A stretch of 10,118 nt of DNA from an uncultured Leptotrichia sp. (GTDB taxonomy: Bacteria > Fusobacteriota > Fusobacteriia > Fusobacteriales > Leptotrichiaceae). This document shows, one piece after another, positions 1 to 6,583 of this stretch. The position numbers and the translations under genes were made by a program. The notes under the pieces are model-generated. The model did not search any database and was not told where the DNA came from. It worked only from the letters and a program-made list of their open reading frames with translations. Location of the stretch: assembly GCA_938017765.1 (NCBI GenBank), contig CALIJH010000181.1, forward strand, positions 1 through 10,118. Reading direction: 5' to 3'. Numbering within the stretch: position 1 is the stretch's first letter; the number at the start of each line of letters is the position of its first letter.

Positions 1-101
1 TAGTGAACGAGTGTTTTAAATCAGTAAATTTTTTCAAATGAATAATATGTTTTTTATATATTTTTACTAAATTTGTATATTTTGCTAAAAACATTAAGTG
101 A

Positions 102-130
102 TTGACAAAAATATTTTTATTTTGTATAAT
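102..130 (+). promoter_or_regulatory. Consensus sigma70-type promoter (P1) for virB11
   Basis: TTGACA (102-107) and TATAAT (125-130) are separated by exactly 17 bases, a perfect match to the vegetative sigma70/sigmaA consensus. Transcription would start near 137 and leave a leader of about 95 bases before the virB11 start codon. No TGn extension precedes the -10 box. An imperfect inverted repeat (ACAAAA at 105-110, TTTTGT at 120-125) lies across the spacer, but in DNA this AT-rich it carries little information. Bases 1-101 show no gene, and nothing else is recognised there. Confidence 0.8.
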
Positions 131-169
131 AAACTGAAAAATAAACTTATTGTTTAAATAGAATAAGAT

Positions 170-197
170 AAAAAGGCTGGAAATTTCTAGTCTTTTT
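170..197 (+). terminator. Terminator-like hairpin in the virB11 leader (possible attenuator)
   Basis: The left arm AAAAAGGCTGGAAA (170-183) pairs with the right arm TTTCTAGTCTTTTT (184-197). In + strand RNA all positions pair if two G-U wobbles are allowed; the innermost A/U pairs would open to form the loop. On the - strand the wobbles become A-C mismatches, so the structure favours + strand RNA. The U-rich 3' arm continues into further T runs (201-211). It lies downstream of P1 and upstream of the virB11 ribosome binding site (218-222), so it would sit inside the transcript. It could be a leader attenuator, the end of a very short RNA, or the terminator of a gene left of the window. Confidence 0.55.
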
Positions 198-232
198 ATA
201 GTTTTTTGTTTTATAGAAAGGAAAATATAAAA

Positions 233-1378
233 ATGGAGAAAAAAGAAGAAATGAATATTTCTGTTGAAGAGATACAAAATTTAAATAAAGAAACAAGGGC
301 TAAAGTCCTTGAAAAGCATCCTGATGATATAGAATTAAACGAACTTAGCTATATTACTCCTTATGATGCAATTTTTTCAAAATTGCCATATAGATATAAA
401 CAAATAATAAAATTAAGAGATGACAGTGAGGTAATTTTTTCTCAGTTGGGAAAAGATATATTGGCACTTCTTGAGGATAAAAATGTCAATGAAATAAACC
501 TCAATCAGGACGGATACATAAGAATTGATATGTTTGGAAAAGGAAAATTTAAGACAGATATATTTATGGAAGCGGACCGTGCTGAAAATATGATAAAACT
601 GATTGCGGATTATAACCACGACAGCATTTCCAAAGAAAATCCCATAATTTCGACAAATCTTCCTACAGGAGAAAGAATAGAATGCCTTTTGGGCAACGTC
701 GTAAAAGGATCACCGGTTTTTTCTTTGCGTAAAAGACCGTCCAAAATATTTCCACTCACTGAATACGTTGAATTAGGGAGATTAAAAGAGGAATATAGAA
801 AAGCTCTTGTTGAGGAGATACATAAAGGAGCCAATATACTCATAGGTGGAGGGGTAGGAACGGGTAAGACTACTCTTGCCAATGCCTGTATAAATGAACT
901 GAAAGGAACCCGTAAAAGAATTATTATTATAGAAGATACGCCTGAAATTATATGTGATTGTGATGATAAAGTCGAACTTACTACAACTAAATACGTAAAA
1001 CTTGCGGACCTTTTAAAAACAGCAATGAGACTTAATGGAGATACGGTAATAGTAGGAGAGTCCCGTACAGGAGAGGAAGTCGATATTCTCCTCAAAATAT
1101 GGAACTCGGGGTCGAAAGGCGGATTTAATACAATTCATGCTGATGATGCCCAGTCTGCATTGAAAAAAATGGAACAATATATGATGACGGTAACTTCCGT
1201 TCCACAGATCGAAGAGATTATACAGGCTGTAGACATAGTCGTTTCTGTAAAAAAAGATATGAACAGCAGTATTTATGTAAGTGAAATTGCGAAACTTAAA
1301 GGCTATGATTATGAAAATAGAAGATACATTCTCGAAGATTTAGTTACTAAAGAAAAATATGAAAGAAAAGGGAGCTAA
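233..1378 (+). CDS. virB11: VirB11/TrbB-family type IV secretion ATPase
   Basis: Hexameric traffic ATPase that acts on the cytoplasmic face of the inner membrane, working with VirB4 and VirD4 in pilus assembly and substrate transfer. The 381-residue protein shows the family motifs in order: Walker A GGGVGTGKTT (205-214, Lys212), Asp box RIIIIEDTPEI (229-239), the Walker B-region glutamate in TVIVGESR (Glu276) and His box GGFNTIHADDA (296-306, His302). The stretch before the His box (KIWNSGSKGG) resembles TrbB of P-type conjugation systems as I recall it. The N-terminal ~160 residues are the variable family domain; there is no membrane segment. ATG 233 is chosen because AAGGA (218-222) lies 10 bases upstream; an in-frame TTG at 206 precedes this site, and ATG 251 is a weaker alternative. 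It has its own promoter and a terminator about 145 bases beyond its stop, so it appears to be transcribed apart from the other genes. Confidence 0.95.
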   Translation: MEKKEEMNISVEEIQNLNKETRAKVLEKHPDDIELNELSYITPYDAIFSKLPYRYKQIIKLRDDSEVIFSQLGKDILALLEDKNVNEINLNQDGYIRIDMFGKGKFKTDIFMEADRAENMIKLIADYNHDSISKENPIISTNLPTGERIECLLGNVVKGSPVFSLRKRPSKIFPLTEYVELGRLKEEYRKALVEEIHKGANILIGGGVGTGKTTLANACINELKGTRKRIIIIEDTPEIICDCDDKVELTTTKYVKLADLLKTAMRLNGDTVIVGESRTGEEVDILLKIWNSGSKGGFNTIHADDAQSALKKMEQYMMTVTSVPQIEEIIQAVDIVVSVKKDMNSSIYVSEIAKLKGYDYENRRYILEDLVTKEKYERKGS

Positions 1379-1521
1379 AATAGGGAAAAAAATAGGGAAT
1401 TAGAGTATTGTATTAAAAAAAATTTTTTATTTTTTCGTATATATTTTTTAAAAATTACGCTATATTATGTTTTAAAATAAAAAAATTTTAAATTTTTCAA
1501 AAAAAAATAATTGCATAAATA

Positions 1522-1564
1522 AGCCCTCAAACTTAATAAAATCAATGGTTTGAAGGCTATTTTT
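1522..1564 (+). terminator. Probable intrinsic terminator after virB11
   Basis: AGCCCTCAAAC (1522-1532) pairs with GTTTGAAGGCT (1548-1558) with one C-A mismatch, around a 15-base loop, followed by ATTTTT (1559-1564). Read on the - strand the mismatch becomes a G-U wobble, so the stem is complete there, and T-rich sequence also follows on that side. It may act in both directions. The stretch between the virB11 stop and this stem (1379-1521) holds only A/T runs and a short direct repeat AAATAGGGAA (1378-1387 and 1390-1399). Confidence 0.6.
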
Positions 1565-1569
1565 CTAGA

Positions 1570-1588
1570 TTTTTCAAAATTTGAAAAA
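1570..1588. repeat. 19-bp palindrome over the P2 -35 box (candidate operator)
   Basis: TTTTTCAAA (1570-1578) and TTTGAAAAA (1580-1588) are exact inverted repeats around a single central A. The right half contains the -35 hexamer of P2 (1581-1586), the usual place for a dimeric repressor to block RNA polymerase. No regulator gene is in the window. Because the arms are nearly all A/T, chance is a real alternative. Confidence 0.35.
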
Positions 1589-1609
1589 ATTTTCTATATG
1601 TTTTATAAT
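1581..1609 (+). promoter_or_regulatory. Sigma70-type promoter (P2) for the virB8-virB2 operon
   Basis: TTGAAA (1581-1586) and TATAAT (1604-1609) are spaced by 17 bases, matching 11 of 12 consensus positions. Transcription would begin near 1616, about 34 bases before the virB8 start codon. It lies just after the virB11 terminator, which makes a new transcription unit likely. No further promoter of this quality was noticed between the genes downstream. Confidence 0.7.
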
Positions 1610-1649
1610 AATCATAATGAACAATTAAAAGGAAAGGAGAAAAAAGTTT

Positions 1650-2426
1650 GTGGATATAAAAGAAATTAAGAAAATAAGAGAAAAATATGAATTTGGAAAT
1701 CTGAATAATTCTAAAGGAATGGAAACATCGGTAGAAATGATGTATCACGTAACTGTAAAAATACAAAATCTGCTAAAAACATTATATACGATTATTCTAT
1801 GTTTAGTAATAACTAACGTATTTACTTTAGTAGGGTTGGTTTACAGAAGCGTAAAAAATCCTTATGTGCCTTATGTTTTAAGAATTGATAAAGACAGTTC
1901 CGTAAATGGGCAAGTACTTACAGGTCAGCAGAAACTAAATATAAATGAAGATATAATCAAATATTTTTTAATTGATTTTATTAAGAAAATAAGAACGGTG
2001 TATAAAGATAGGGCTTATTATCAGGCTCAGACAAAAGAAAAAATGTCTTTTGTAAATAATACTACAAAGTCAAAAATTGAGGATTTTATAAACAATAAGA
2101 CTAACACGGAAGAAGTTTTGAAAAATCAAAAATCAATTTCAGTAGATATTGAAAGTTGTGTAAAAATAGATACAAATAAATTTCAGATTAATTTTACTGA
2201 AAAAACTTCTTCTTCAAGCGGAATACCTGAAAGTGTGGCAAGATATACTGCAGTTGTATTTTTAGATTTTGTTCCCGTTACGTCAGAAGCTATGGTAAGA
2301 ATGAATCCTTTAGGAATAATAATAAAAGACATAGAATTCAGTATTGTAAGTCCGACACAGACAATACCTCAGCAAGTACAGCCACAGGACAATCAGACAG
2401 AAACGGCTCCTCCGGTTAATCAGTAG
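1650..2426 (+). CDS. virB8: VirB8/TrbF-family inner-membrane scaffold protein
   Basis: Assembly factor that spans the inner membrane once and places its C-terminal domain in the periplasm, where it contacts other channel and pilus proteins. The 258-residue protein has a charged cytoplasmic N-terminus (1-43), one membrane segment (about 44-66), the conserved start of the periplasmic domain (PYVPYVLRID, 71-80), a region resembling TrbF (LIDFIKKIRTVYKD, 107-120) and the family's NPLG motif (219-222). The last ~24 residues form a Gln/Pro-rich tail (PTQTIPQQVQPQDNQ and onward) that is probably disordered. The start is GTG at 1650, placed 10 bases after AGGAG (1635-1639); no ATG fits. It is the first gene of the operon from P2, and its TAG stop overlaps the ribosome binding site of the next gene. 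Family assignment rests on layout and these motifs, since VirB8 proteins diverge strongly. Confidence 0.88.
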   Translation: MDIKEIKKIREKYEFGNLNNSKGMETSVEMMYHVTVKIQNLLKTLYTIILCLVITNVFTLVGLVYRSVKNPYVPYVLRIDKDSSVNGQVLTGQQKLNINEDIIKYFLIDFIKKIRTVYKDRAYYQAQTKEKMSFVNNTTKSKIEDFINNKTNTEEVLKNQKSISVDIESCVKIDTNKFQINFTEKTSSSSGIPESVARYTAVVFLDFVPVTSEAMVRMNPLGIIIKDIEFSIVSPTQTIPQQVQPQDNQTETAPPVNQ

Positions 2427-2435
2427 GAGAAACTC

Positions 2436-3602
2436 ATGAAAAGAGACATTAAAAGTGAACTGTTGGATTTAATTAACAGTGCAGGAGTCAGAAAAATGGA
2501 TAAATATTCTTTCGGACTTCTATATAAGTTGAGTATTGAAAATAATCTCAATACTTTACTTATAGGTGTAAGACAGGAGACGGAAAGTATCAGAAAATCA
2601 GACTTTATAAATAATGAAAAATTTAAGAAAGATGCTCCCGTTTACAAAATCAATTTTAATACAGATTATGAGCTTATAAAGTATCTTTTATGGACAATAC
2701 ACGGAATACAGCTTTCTGATATTTTCAGTGTTAACGATATAGAAAGTATTAATATTGATTTTTATGAAAATAAAGACATTAATAATGCTTTCATAGAAAT
2801 TATTAAAGCAATTAGGAATGATAGTGAAATAGAAAAAGACATGGCTCTGTTTTCAAAGGAAAAAATAGAAGAAGCCGACGAGATAGAAATTGTTCTTGAC
2901 GGGTGCGGTACTGACGAAGTAAGGGATATAATTATTAACAAAGCTCTTTATTCGGACGAGATATATGCCAATAATTGCGGATATGTTTGGGATAATATAA
3001 CCGCTTTCAAAATTCTTGATTTTAAAATAGACTATATGGAAGAAAGGGAAAAGCCGGCATATTCATTAAATGTCAAATTCCAGATAGAGAGTCATCTCGA
3101 AGATGTGGGAAGGGCTAACTACTATGATGTAGAAATTCCAAGGTTCTTGATTTTTCCTTCAGTGATTGATGATGACAATGACAGGCAGATACTTGAAAAT
3201 AACCTGTTATTGGTTTACAATATGACCGAAGATATTATATATAGTATGATTTTAAGGGAATTTCCCAATTTTAATGAGTACCCTGTTACGATTTCCAAAA
3301 CATCTCCGGTTATAAATATCGAAGATTTCAAGGAAGAAGTTCTTTCGAAACTTGCAGAAAATCTTGCGGGACTGTTTTATATAGGAAGTAGAAATATTTA
3401 TATGAAAGACGATGTGATGAAGCTTTGTAATGAATTTATGAAACGGAGTTTCTTTGATTTCAGTAAGCAACTTTTTTCGGAATTTGTACTTAGTACTACG
3501 GGAATAAGGATAAATGACCTGAATACTGTTAATTCCTTTTATGTAATGATAGAAAAAATAGCTTCAGAATTTGAAAAGGAGAAAGATGATGAAAGAGTTT
3601 AA
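2436..3602 (+). CDS. Unrecognised 388-aa cytoplasmic protein of the T4SS operon
   Basis: I do not recognise the family. The protein has no signal peptide or membrane segment and looks like a soluble, acidic, mixed alpha/beta protein, so it is probably cytoplasmic. Visible landmarks are a helical N-terminus (1-45), an acidic stretch EEADEIEIVLDGCGTDEV (145-162), a beta-rich middle (about 183-245), an acidic turn DDDND (245-249) and a helical C-terminal third ending in EFEKEKDDERV. There are only three cysteines (157, 181, 331) and no Walker, metal-binding or nuclease motif I can point to. The start is secure: AGGAGA (2425-2430) precedes ATG 2436, and the ribosome site overlaps the virB8 stop. 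Its 3' end overlaps virD4 by 14 bases and contains the virD4 ribosome site, so the two are probably translationally coupled. Inference: a dedicated partner of VirD4 or VirB8, such as a substrate adaptor or chaperone. It is too long and too soluble for VirB3, VirB5 or VirB7. Confidence 0.85.
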   Translation: MKRDIKSELLDLINSAGVRKMDKYSFGLLYKLSIENNLNTLLIGVRQETESIRKSDFINNEKFKKDAPVYKINFNTDYELIKYLLWTIHGIQLSDIFSVNDIESINIDFYENKDINNAFIEIIKAIRNDSEIEKDMALFSKEKIEEADEIEIVLDGCGTDEVRDIIINKALYSDEIYANNCGYVWDNITAFKILDFKIDYMEEREKPAYSLNVKFQIESHLEDVGRANYYDVEIPRFLIFPSVIDDDNDRQILENNLLLVYNMTEDIIYSMILREFPNFNEYPVTISKTSPVINIEDFKEEVLSKLAENLAGLFYIGSRNIYMKDDVMKLCNEFMKRSFFDFSKQLFSEFVLSTTGIRINDLNTVNSFYVMIEKIASEFEKEKDDERV

Positions 3603-6084
3603 AATTAACGGAAAAACAATTATACTTTCCGTAGCATATTTAATTATAAATTTTATTCTTTATATTTATTTATTTAATATGTCGTTTCTTAGAAAATATC
3701 CTGCCATTTATGAAGCTCTTAAAAGAAATACATCCATAAGTTTGCTTGGGAATTTTGCCCTTGCAGGGAAACAGATGAATTACAAAGGTCAGATTATCAA
3801 TGTTTTGGACAGTACCTATGTAAAACAGGCAAAAGCATCAGCCATTATTTTCCTTTTAATTATAAATCTGATTATTTTCGTTTTATATATTTTTTTAAAA
3901 AACAAAAAGAAAATAAATAATTCCCACGGTTCTGCCAAATGGGGAGGAATAGAGGAAATAGATTTTAAAGCCGGAAAAGATAAATATTTCGGAGTGAGTC
4001 TGAAATCGGATAAAGGAGTTGTTCTTGGAAGATTTAAAGGGATAACGCTTCGTGATAACAATAATACACATATATGTGTTACAGCTCCGACAAGAACGGG
4101 AAAAGGGGTATCTATCATAATACCTACACTTATAGATTCGTGGAATGAAAGTACGGTAGTTCTGGATATAAAAGGTGAAAATTACCAGTTGACATCGGGA
4201 GCGAGAAAAGAAAAATTTGATAACTTAATATTGAGATTTGCACCGAAATCAAAAAATTCATGCGGATACAATCCCCTTGCGGAAGTAAGGTTTCTGACGG
4301 AACATGAAATGCCTGATGTAAGACTTATAGTGGATATTATCATGCAGGATGACGCTCCGGGCGGAAGTAAAGATCCGTACTGGAATAATTCGGCTGCCGA
4401 CCTCCTTATAGGTATAATCTTTTATGTAATGTATAAAAAATTTCTTATGGAACCTAAGTTTGTCGTTGAAAACGGAGTGGAAAAACCTGTATCAACAGCA
4501 AGTATGGCTGATGTGGTCGATTTTATAACAGACCCTACATATGATGTTCCTATTAAAGAAATCTTGCTGAAAAAAGCTCAGGAAGAAAATATGATAGAGG
4601 AATTTGGGAAAAACGAGAAAATAAAAAGATATGTTTCAGAAAAACTGATGAAACTGTATCCAACAGATGCGGAAATAGTAGATGCAGGAAGACATCCTAA
4701 AGCAGCGAGATACCTCGTAGAAAAAGGAAATCTCCCTGAACAGACTTTAGGGTCTATAATAGGGTCTGCAAAAGTTAAACTGTCAATATTTGAGATACCT
4801 GTAGTTAAAAATAATACAGACCACAGTGATTTCAGGATATTTGACCTTATGAACTATAAAACACCGGTTTCCCTTTATCTGGTAGTACCTCCGGCAGATA
4901 TTACGTCATTATCGCCACTTATTAAGATATTGCTGTTACAAATGGTAAACATTCTTACACCTGAAATCGACTACATTAATAAAAAAGGACATAAATGGAA
5001 AATGCTTATGCTCCTTGACGAGTTTCCTGCCATAGGAAAACTTGAGGTGCTTGAAAAAGGTATAGGTTATGTAGCGGGTTATGGAATGAAGATGATGTTG
5101 ATACTCCAGTCCTTGGATCAGTTATTCAAAATTTACGGAAAAGAAAACGGATTTTTATCAAACTGTCAGGCACAGGTGTTTTATACATCAAATGATGAGA
5201 CAACGGCAAATTATGTCAGCAAACTGCTCGGAAAAGAGACGATTGAACAGTTTACCCAGTCAAATAAAACAGTAGGAACAATAATAAAATCTGAAAGTCA
5301 GCAGTTTTTGGGAAAAGATTTGCTTTCTCCTGACGAAGTGGGAAGATTTCCGAGTGATAAAATTATAATTAAACTATCCGGAAGAAATCCTATAAAAAGT
5401 GATAAAATCGTTTATTTCCTTGAAAAAGAATATGCTGATTTGACAAAAATTCCTTATATTTATACAGAAAGCTGTTATGATACAAGTAAACAGTATATAA
5501 AACTTACAAAAGAACAAAAAATGAAAAATAGGGATTATCCGTATAATTATCTTCCATATGGAGCGGCTCTTAAAAATATGAAGACGGACCTCAAAGCAGC
5601 ATATAACTCAATAAAAGCGGTAACGCCCGAAATGTTAAAAGAACTTGATGAAAAAGAACGTGAAGCATATAAAAGAAACAAGGAAAATTATATAAAAAAC
5701 AGTAAAGGGATAAAAAAATATTTTGAACTGTATGACAAACTTCAAAGAGAGGATCCGAGATTTAGAAAAGCTAAATCTGAAAACAAAGTAAGAAGATCAA
5801 TAATAAAAGAAACTTCTGACAGTAAAAATATAATAAGATTGAATAATGAAGAAAGTTATAACGGAACTGAAAATCTTATATTTAAAAACACGGAAAATAA
5901 TTCTGATGTTGTAAGTAATATAAATTTTGGAATAAACAGTGAAAATAAAGCTCAGGAAATAAAATCTGACACACCCCTGTCAGGATTGTCGTCGGAAGAA
6001 GTAAAAAGGGAAGAAATGGCAGAAGAAATTACAGGTGATTTTGTTCAGCCTGATGAATTCAGTCAGGAAGAAGATGAAGTGTAA
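3589..6084 (+). CDS. virD4: VirD4/TraG-family type IV coupling protein
   Basis: Inner-membrane hexameric ATPase that recruits the relaxase-DNA complex, or protein effectors, to the secretion channel. The 831-residue protein has two membrane segments (about 10-30 and 85-103) flanking a ~54-residue periplasmic loop, then HGSAKW (113-118), typical of TraG proteins. Walker A is APTRTGKG (166-173, Lys172) and Walker B is MLMLLDEFP (472-480, Asp477/Glu478), followed by GKLEVLEKGIGYVAGYGMK. The segment with DFRIFDLMN and PVSLYLVVPPADI also fits the RP4 TraG branch as I recall it. From about residue 640 there is a charged tail of ~190 residues ending in QPDEFSQEEDEV, longer than the conserved ATPase core needs. 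ATG 3589 is chosen because AGGAG (3577-3581) lies 7 bases upstream; ATG 3586 is too close and TTG 3571 precedes the site. Its start overlaps the preceding gene by 14 bases. A coupling protein makes DNA conjugation the most likely function. Confidence 0.95.
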   Translation: MKEFKINGKTIILSVAYLIINFILYIYLFNMSFLRKYPAIYEALKRNTSISLLGNFALAGKQMNYKGQIINVLDSTYVKQAKASAIIFLLIINLIIFVLYIFLKNKKKINNSHGSAKWGGIEEIDFKAGKDKYFGVSLKSDKGVVLGRFKGITLRDNNNTHICVTAPTRTGKGVSIIIPTLIDSWNESTVVLDIKGENYQLTSGARKEKFDNLILRFAPKSKNSCGYNPLAEVRFLTEHEMPDVRLIVDIIMQDDAPGGSKDPYWNNSAADLLIGIIFYVMYKKFLMEPKFVVENGVEKPVSTASMADVVDFITDPTYDVPIKEILLKKAQEENMIEEFGKNEKIKRYVSEKLMKLYPTDAEIVDAGRHPKAARYLVEKGNLPEQTLGSIIGSAKVKLSIFEIPVVKNNTDHSDFRIFDLMNYKTPVSLYLVVPPADITSLSPLIKILLLQMVNILTPEIDYINKKGHKWKMLMLLDEFPAIGKLEVLEKGIGYVAGYGMKMMLILQSLDQLFKIYGKENGFLSNCQAQVFYTSNDETTANYVSKLLGKETIEQFTQSNKTVGTIIKSESQQFLGKDLLSPDEVGRFPSDKIIIKLSGRNPIKSDKIVYFLEKEYADLTKIPYIYTESCYDTSKQYIKLTKEQKMKNRDYPYNYLPYGAALKNMKTDLKAAYNSIKAVTPEMLKELDEKEREAYKRNKENYIKNSKGIKKYFELYDKLQREDPRFRKAKSENKVRRSIIKETSDSKNIIRLNNEESYNGTENLIFKNTENNSDVVSNINFGINSENKAQEIKSDTPLSGLSSEEVKREEMAEEITGDFVQPDEFSQEEDEV

Positions 6085-6099
6085 AAAGGAGGAAAGATT

Positions 6100-6537
6100 A
6101 TGAAATTTAAAAGACTCGGAATAGTCATAACTATGGGGTTAATGGCAGCAGGATTAGGATACGGAAATGACAGAGGAGCTCCTGTTGTCGAAGTAATCCA
6201 GCCTGAAAGGATAAAAACACAGCCTTATGAAGAAGATGATTTTTTAAGGATAAGAAGGGAAAGATATTCCAATGGAAACGGTCCGAATGTAAGGGAGTTT
6301 CTGTATTTCTCCCGTTGGCATGAATATCTTGATGAACTGGCGGAAGAAAAACTTCGTGAAAAAGAATATGAAGAATCGTTACGTCAATATGAAAAAGAAA
6401 AAGAAAGAGTAGACAGAAAAAACAGTAAAATAAGACAGCAGAACCAGTCTTCAGGAGGGACTAACGTTCCTCAGGGAAATTCGGTAGATATAAGTAAAAT
6501 ACAGAATACGGAAGAATCAACAACAAAAGGTAATTAG
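6100..6537 (+). CDS. Unrecognised 145-aa exported coiled-coil protein
   Basis: I do not recognise the family. The N-terminus looks like a Sec signal peptide: basic MKFKR, hydrophobic core at about 6-21, and likely cleavage near residue 22 (GLGYG before ND). There is no lipobox cysteine, indeed no cysteine at all, so it is not a VirB7-like lipoprotein. The mature part has an acidic/proline segment (27-50), a long highly charged helix likely to form a coiled coil (about 64-113, rich in E, K and R), and a polar Gly/Ser/Asn/Gln C-terminus that is probably disordered. The start is firm: AGGAGG (6087-6092) stands 7 bases before ATG 6100. It lies 15 bases after virD4 and just upstream of virB4, where virB3 often sits, but it lacks the membrane segments of VirB3. 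A small periplasmic helical protein could be a distant VirB5/TrbJ-type pilus-tip or assembly protein; this is only a guess. Confidence 0.82.
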   Translation: MKFKRLGIVITMGLMAAGLGYGNDRGAPVVEVIQPERIKTQPYEEDDFLRIRRERYSNGNGPNVREFLYFSRWHEYLDELAEEKLREKEYEESLRQYEKEKERVDRKNSKIRQQNQSSGGTNVPQGNSVDISKIQNTEESTTKGN

Positions 6538-6583
6538 ACTAACGGTTTTATAAAAGTTGATTTTTGAAAGGAAAGAAGTGAAG

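Noticed and set aside
105..125. Inverted repeat ACAAAA/TTTTGT across the P1 spacer as an operator
   Set aside because: The arms are 6 bases of mostly A/T and the interior does not pair; expected often by chance in this composition.
146..167. Hairpin CTTATT/AATAAG in the virB11 leader as an anti-terminator
   Set aside because: Six weak A/T-rich pairs with a 10-base loop that do not overlap the terminator-like stem, so no competing structure is shown.
206..232. Upstream TTG start for virB11
   Set aside because: TTG 206 lies before the ribosome binding site at 218-222, which must be upstream of the true start; ATG 233 is correctly spaced.
610..1095. Long antisense open frame (161 codons) opposite virB11
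   Set aside because: It lies entirely opposite the conserved ATPase core, has no ribosome site, and its translation is a low-complexity Ser/Pro/Leu shadow of the sense codons.
1378..1399. Direct repeat AAATAGGGAA twice just after virB11
   Set aside because: Only two 10-base copies; too little to call an attachment site, iteron or regulatory repeat.
3571..3588. TTG 3571 or ATG 3586 as the virD4 start
   Set aside because: TTG 3571 precedes the AGGAG at 3577-3581, and ATG 3586 is only 4 bases after it; ATG 3589 has a normal spacing.
3816..4118. Antisense open frame opposite virD4
   Set aside because: It is opposite the second membrane segment and Walker A region of virD4. Its composition and lack of a ribosome site mark it as a shadow.
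6557..6583. TTG 6557 as the virB4 start
   Set aside because: It lies upstream of the AAGGA ribosome site at 6568-6572, with no site of its own. GTG 6578 remains a weaker alternative to ATG 6584.
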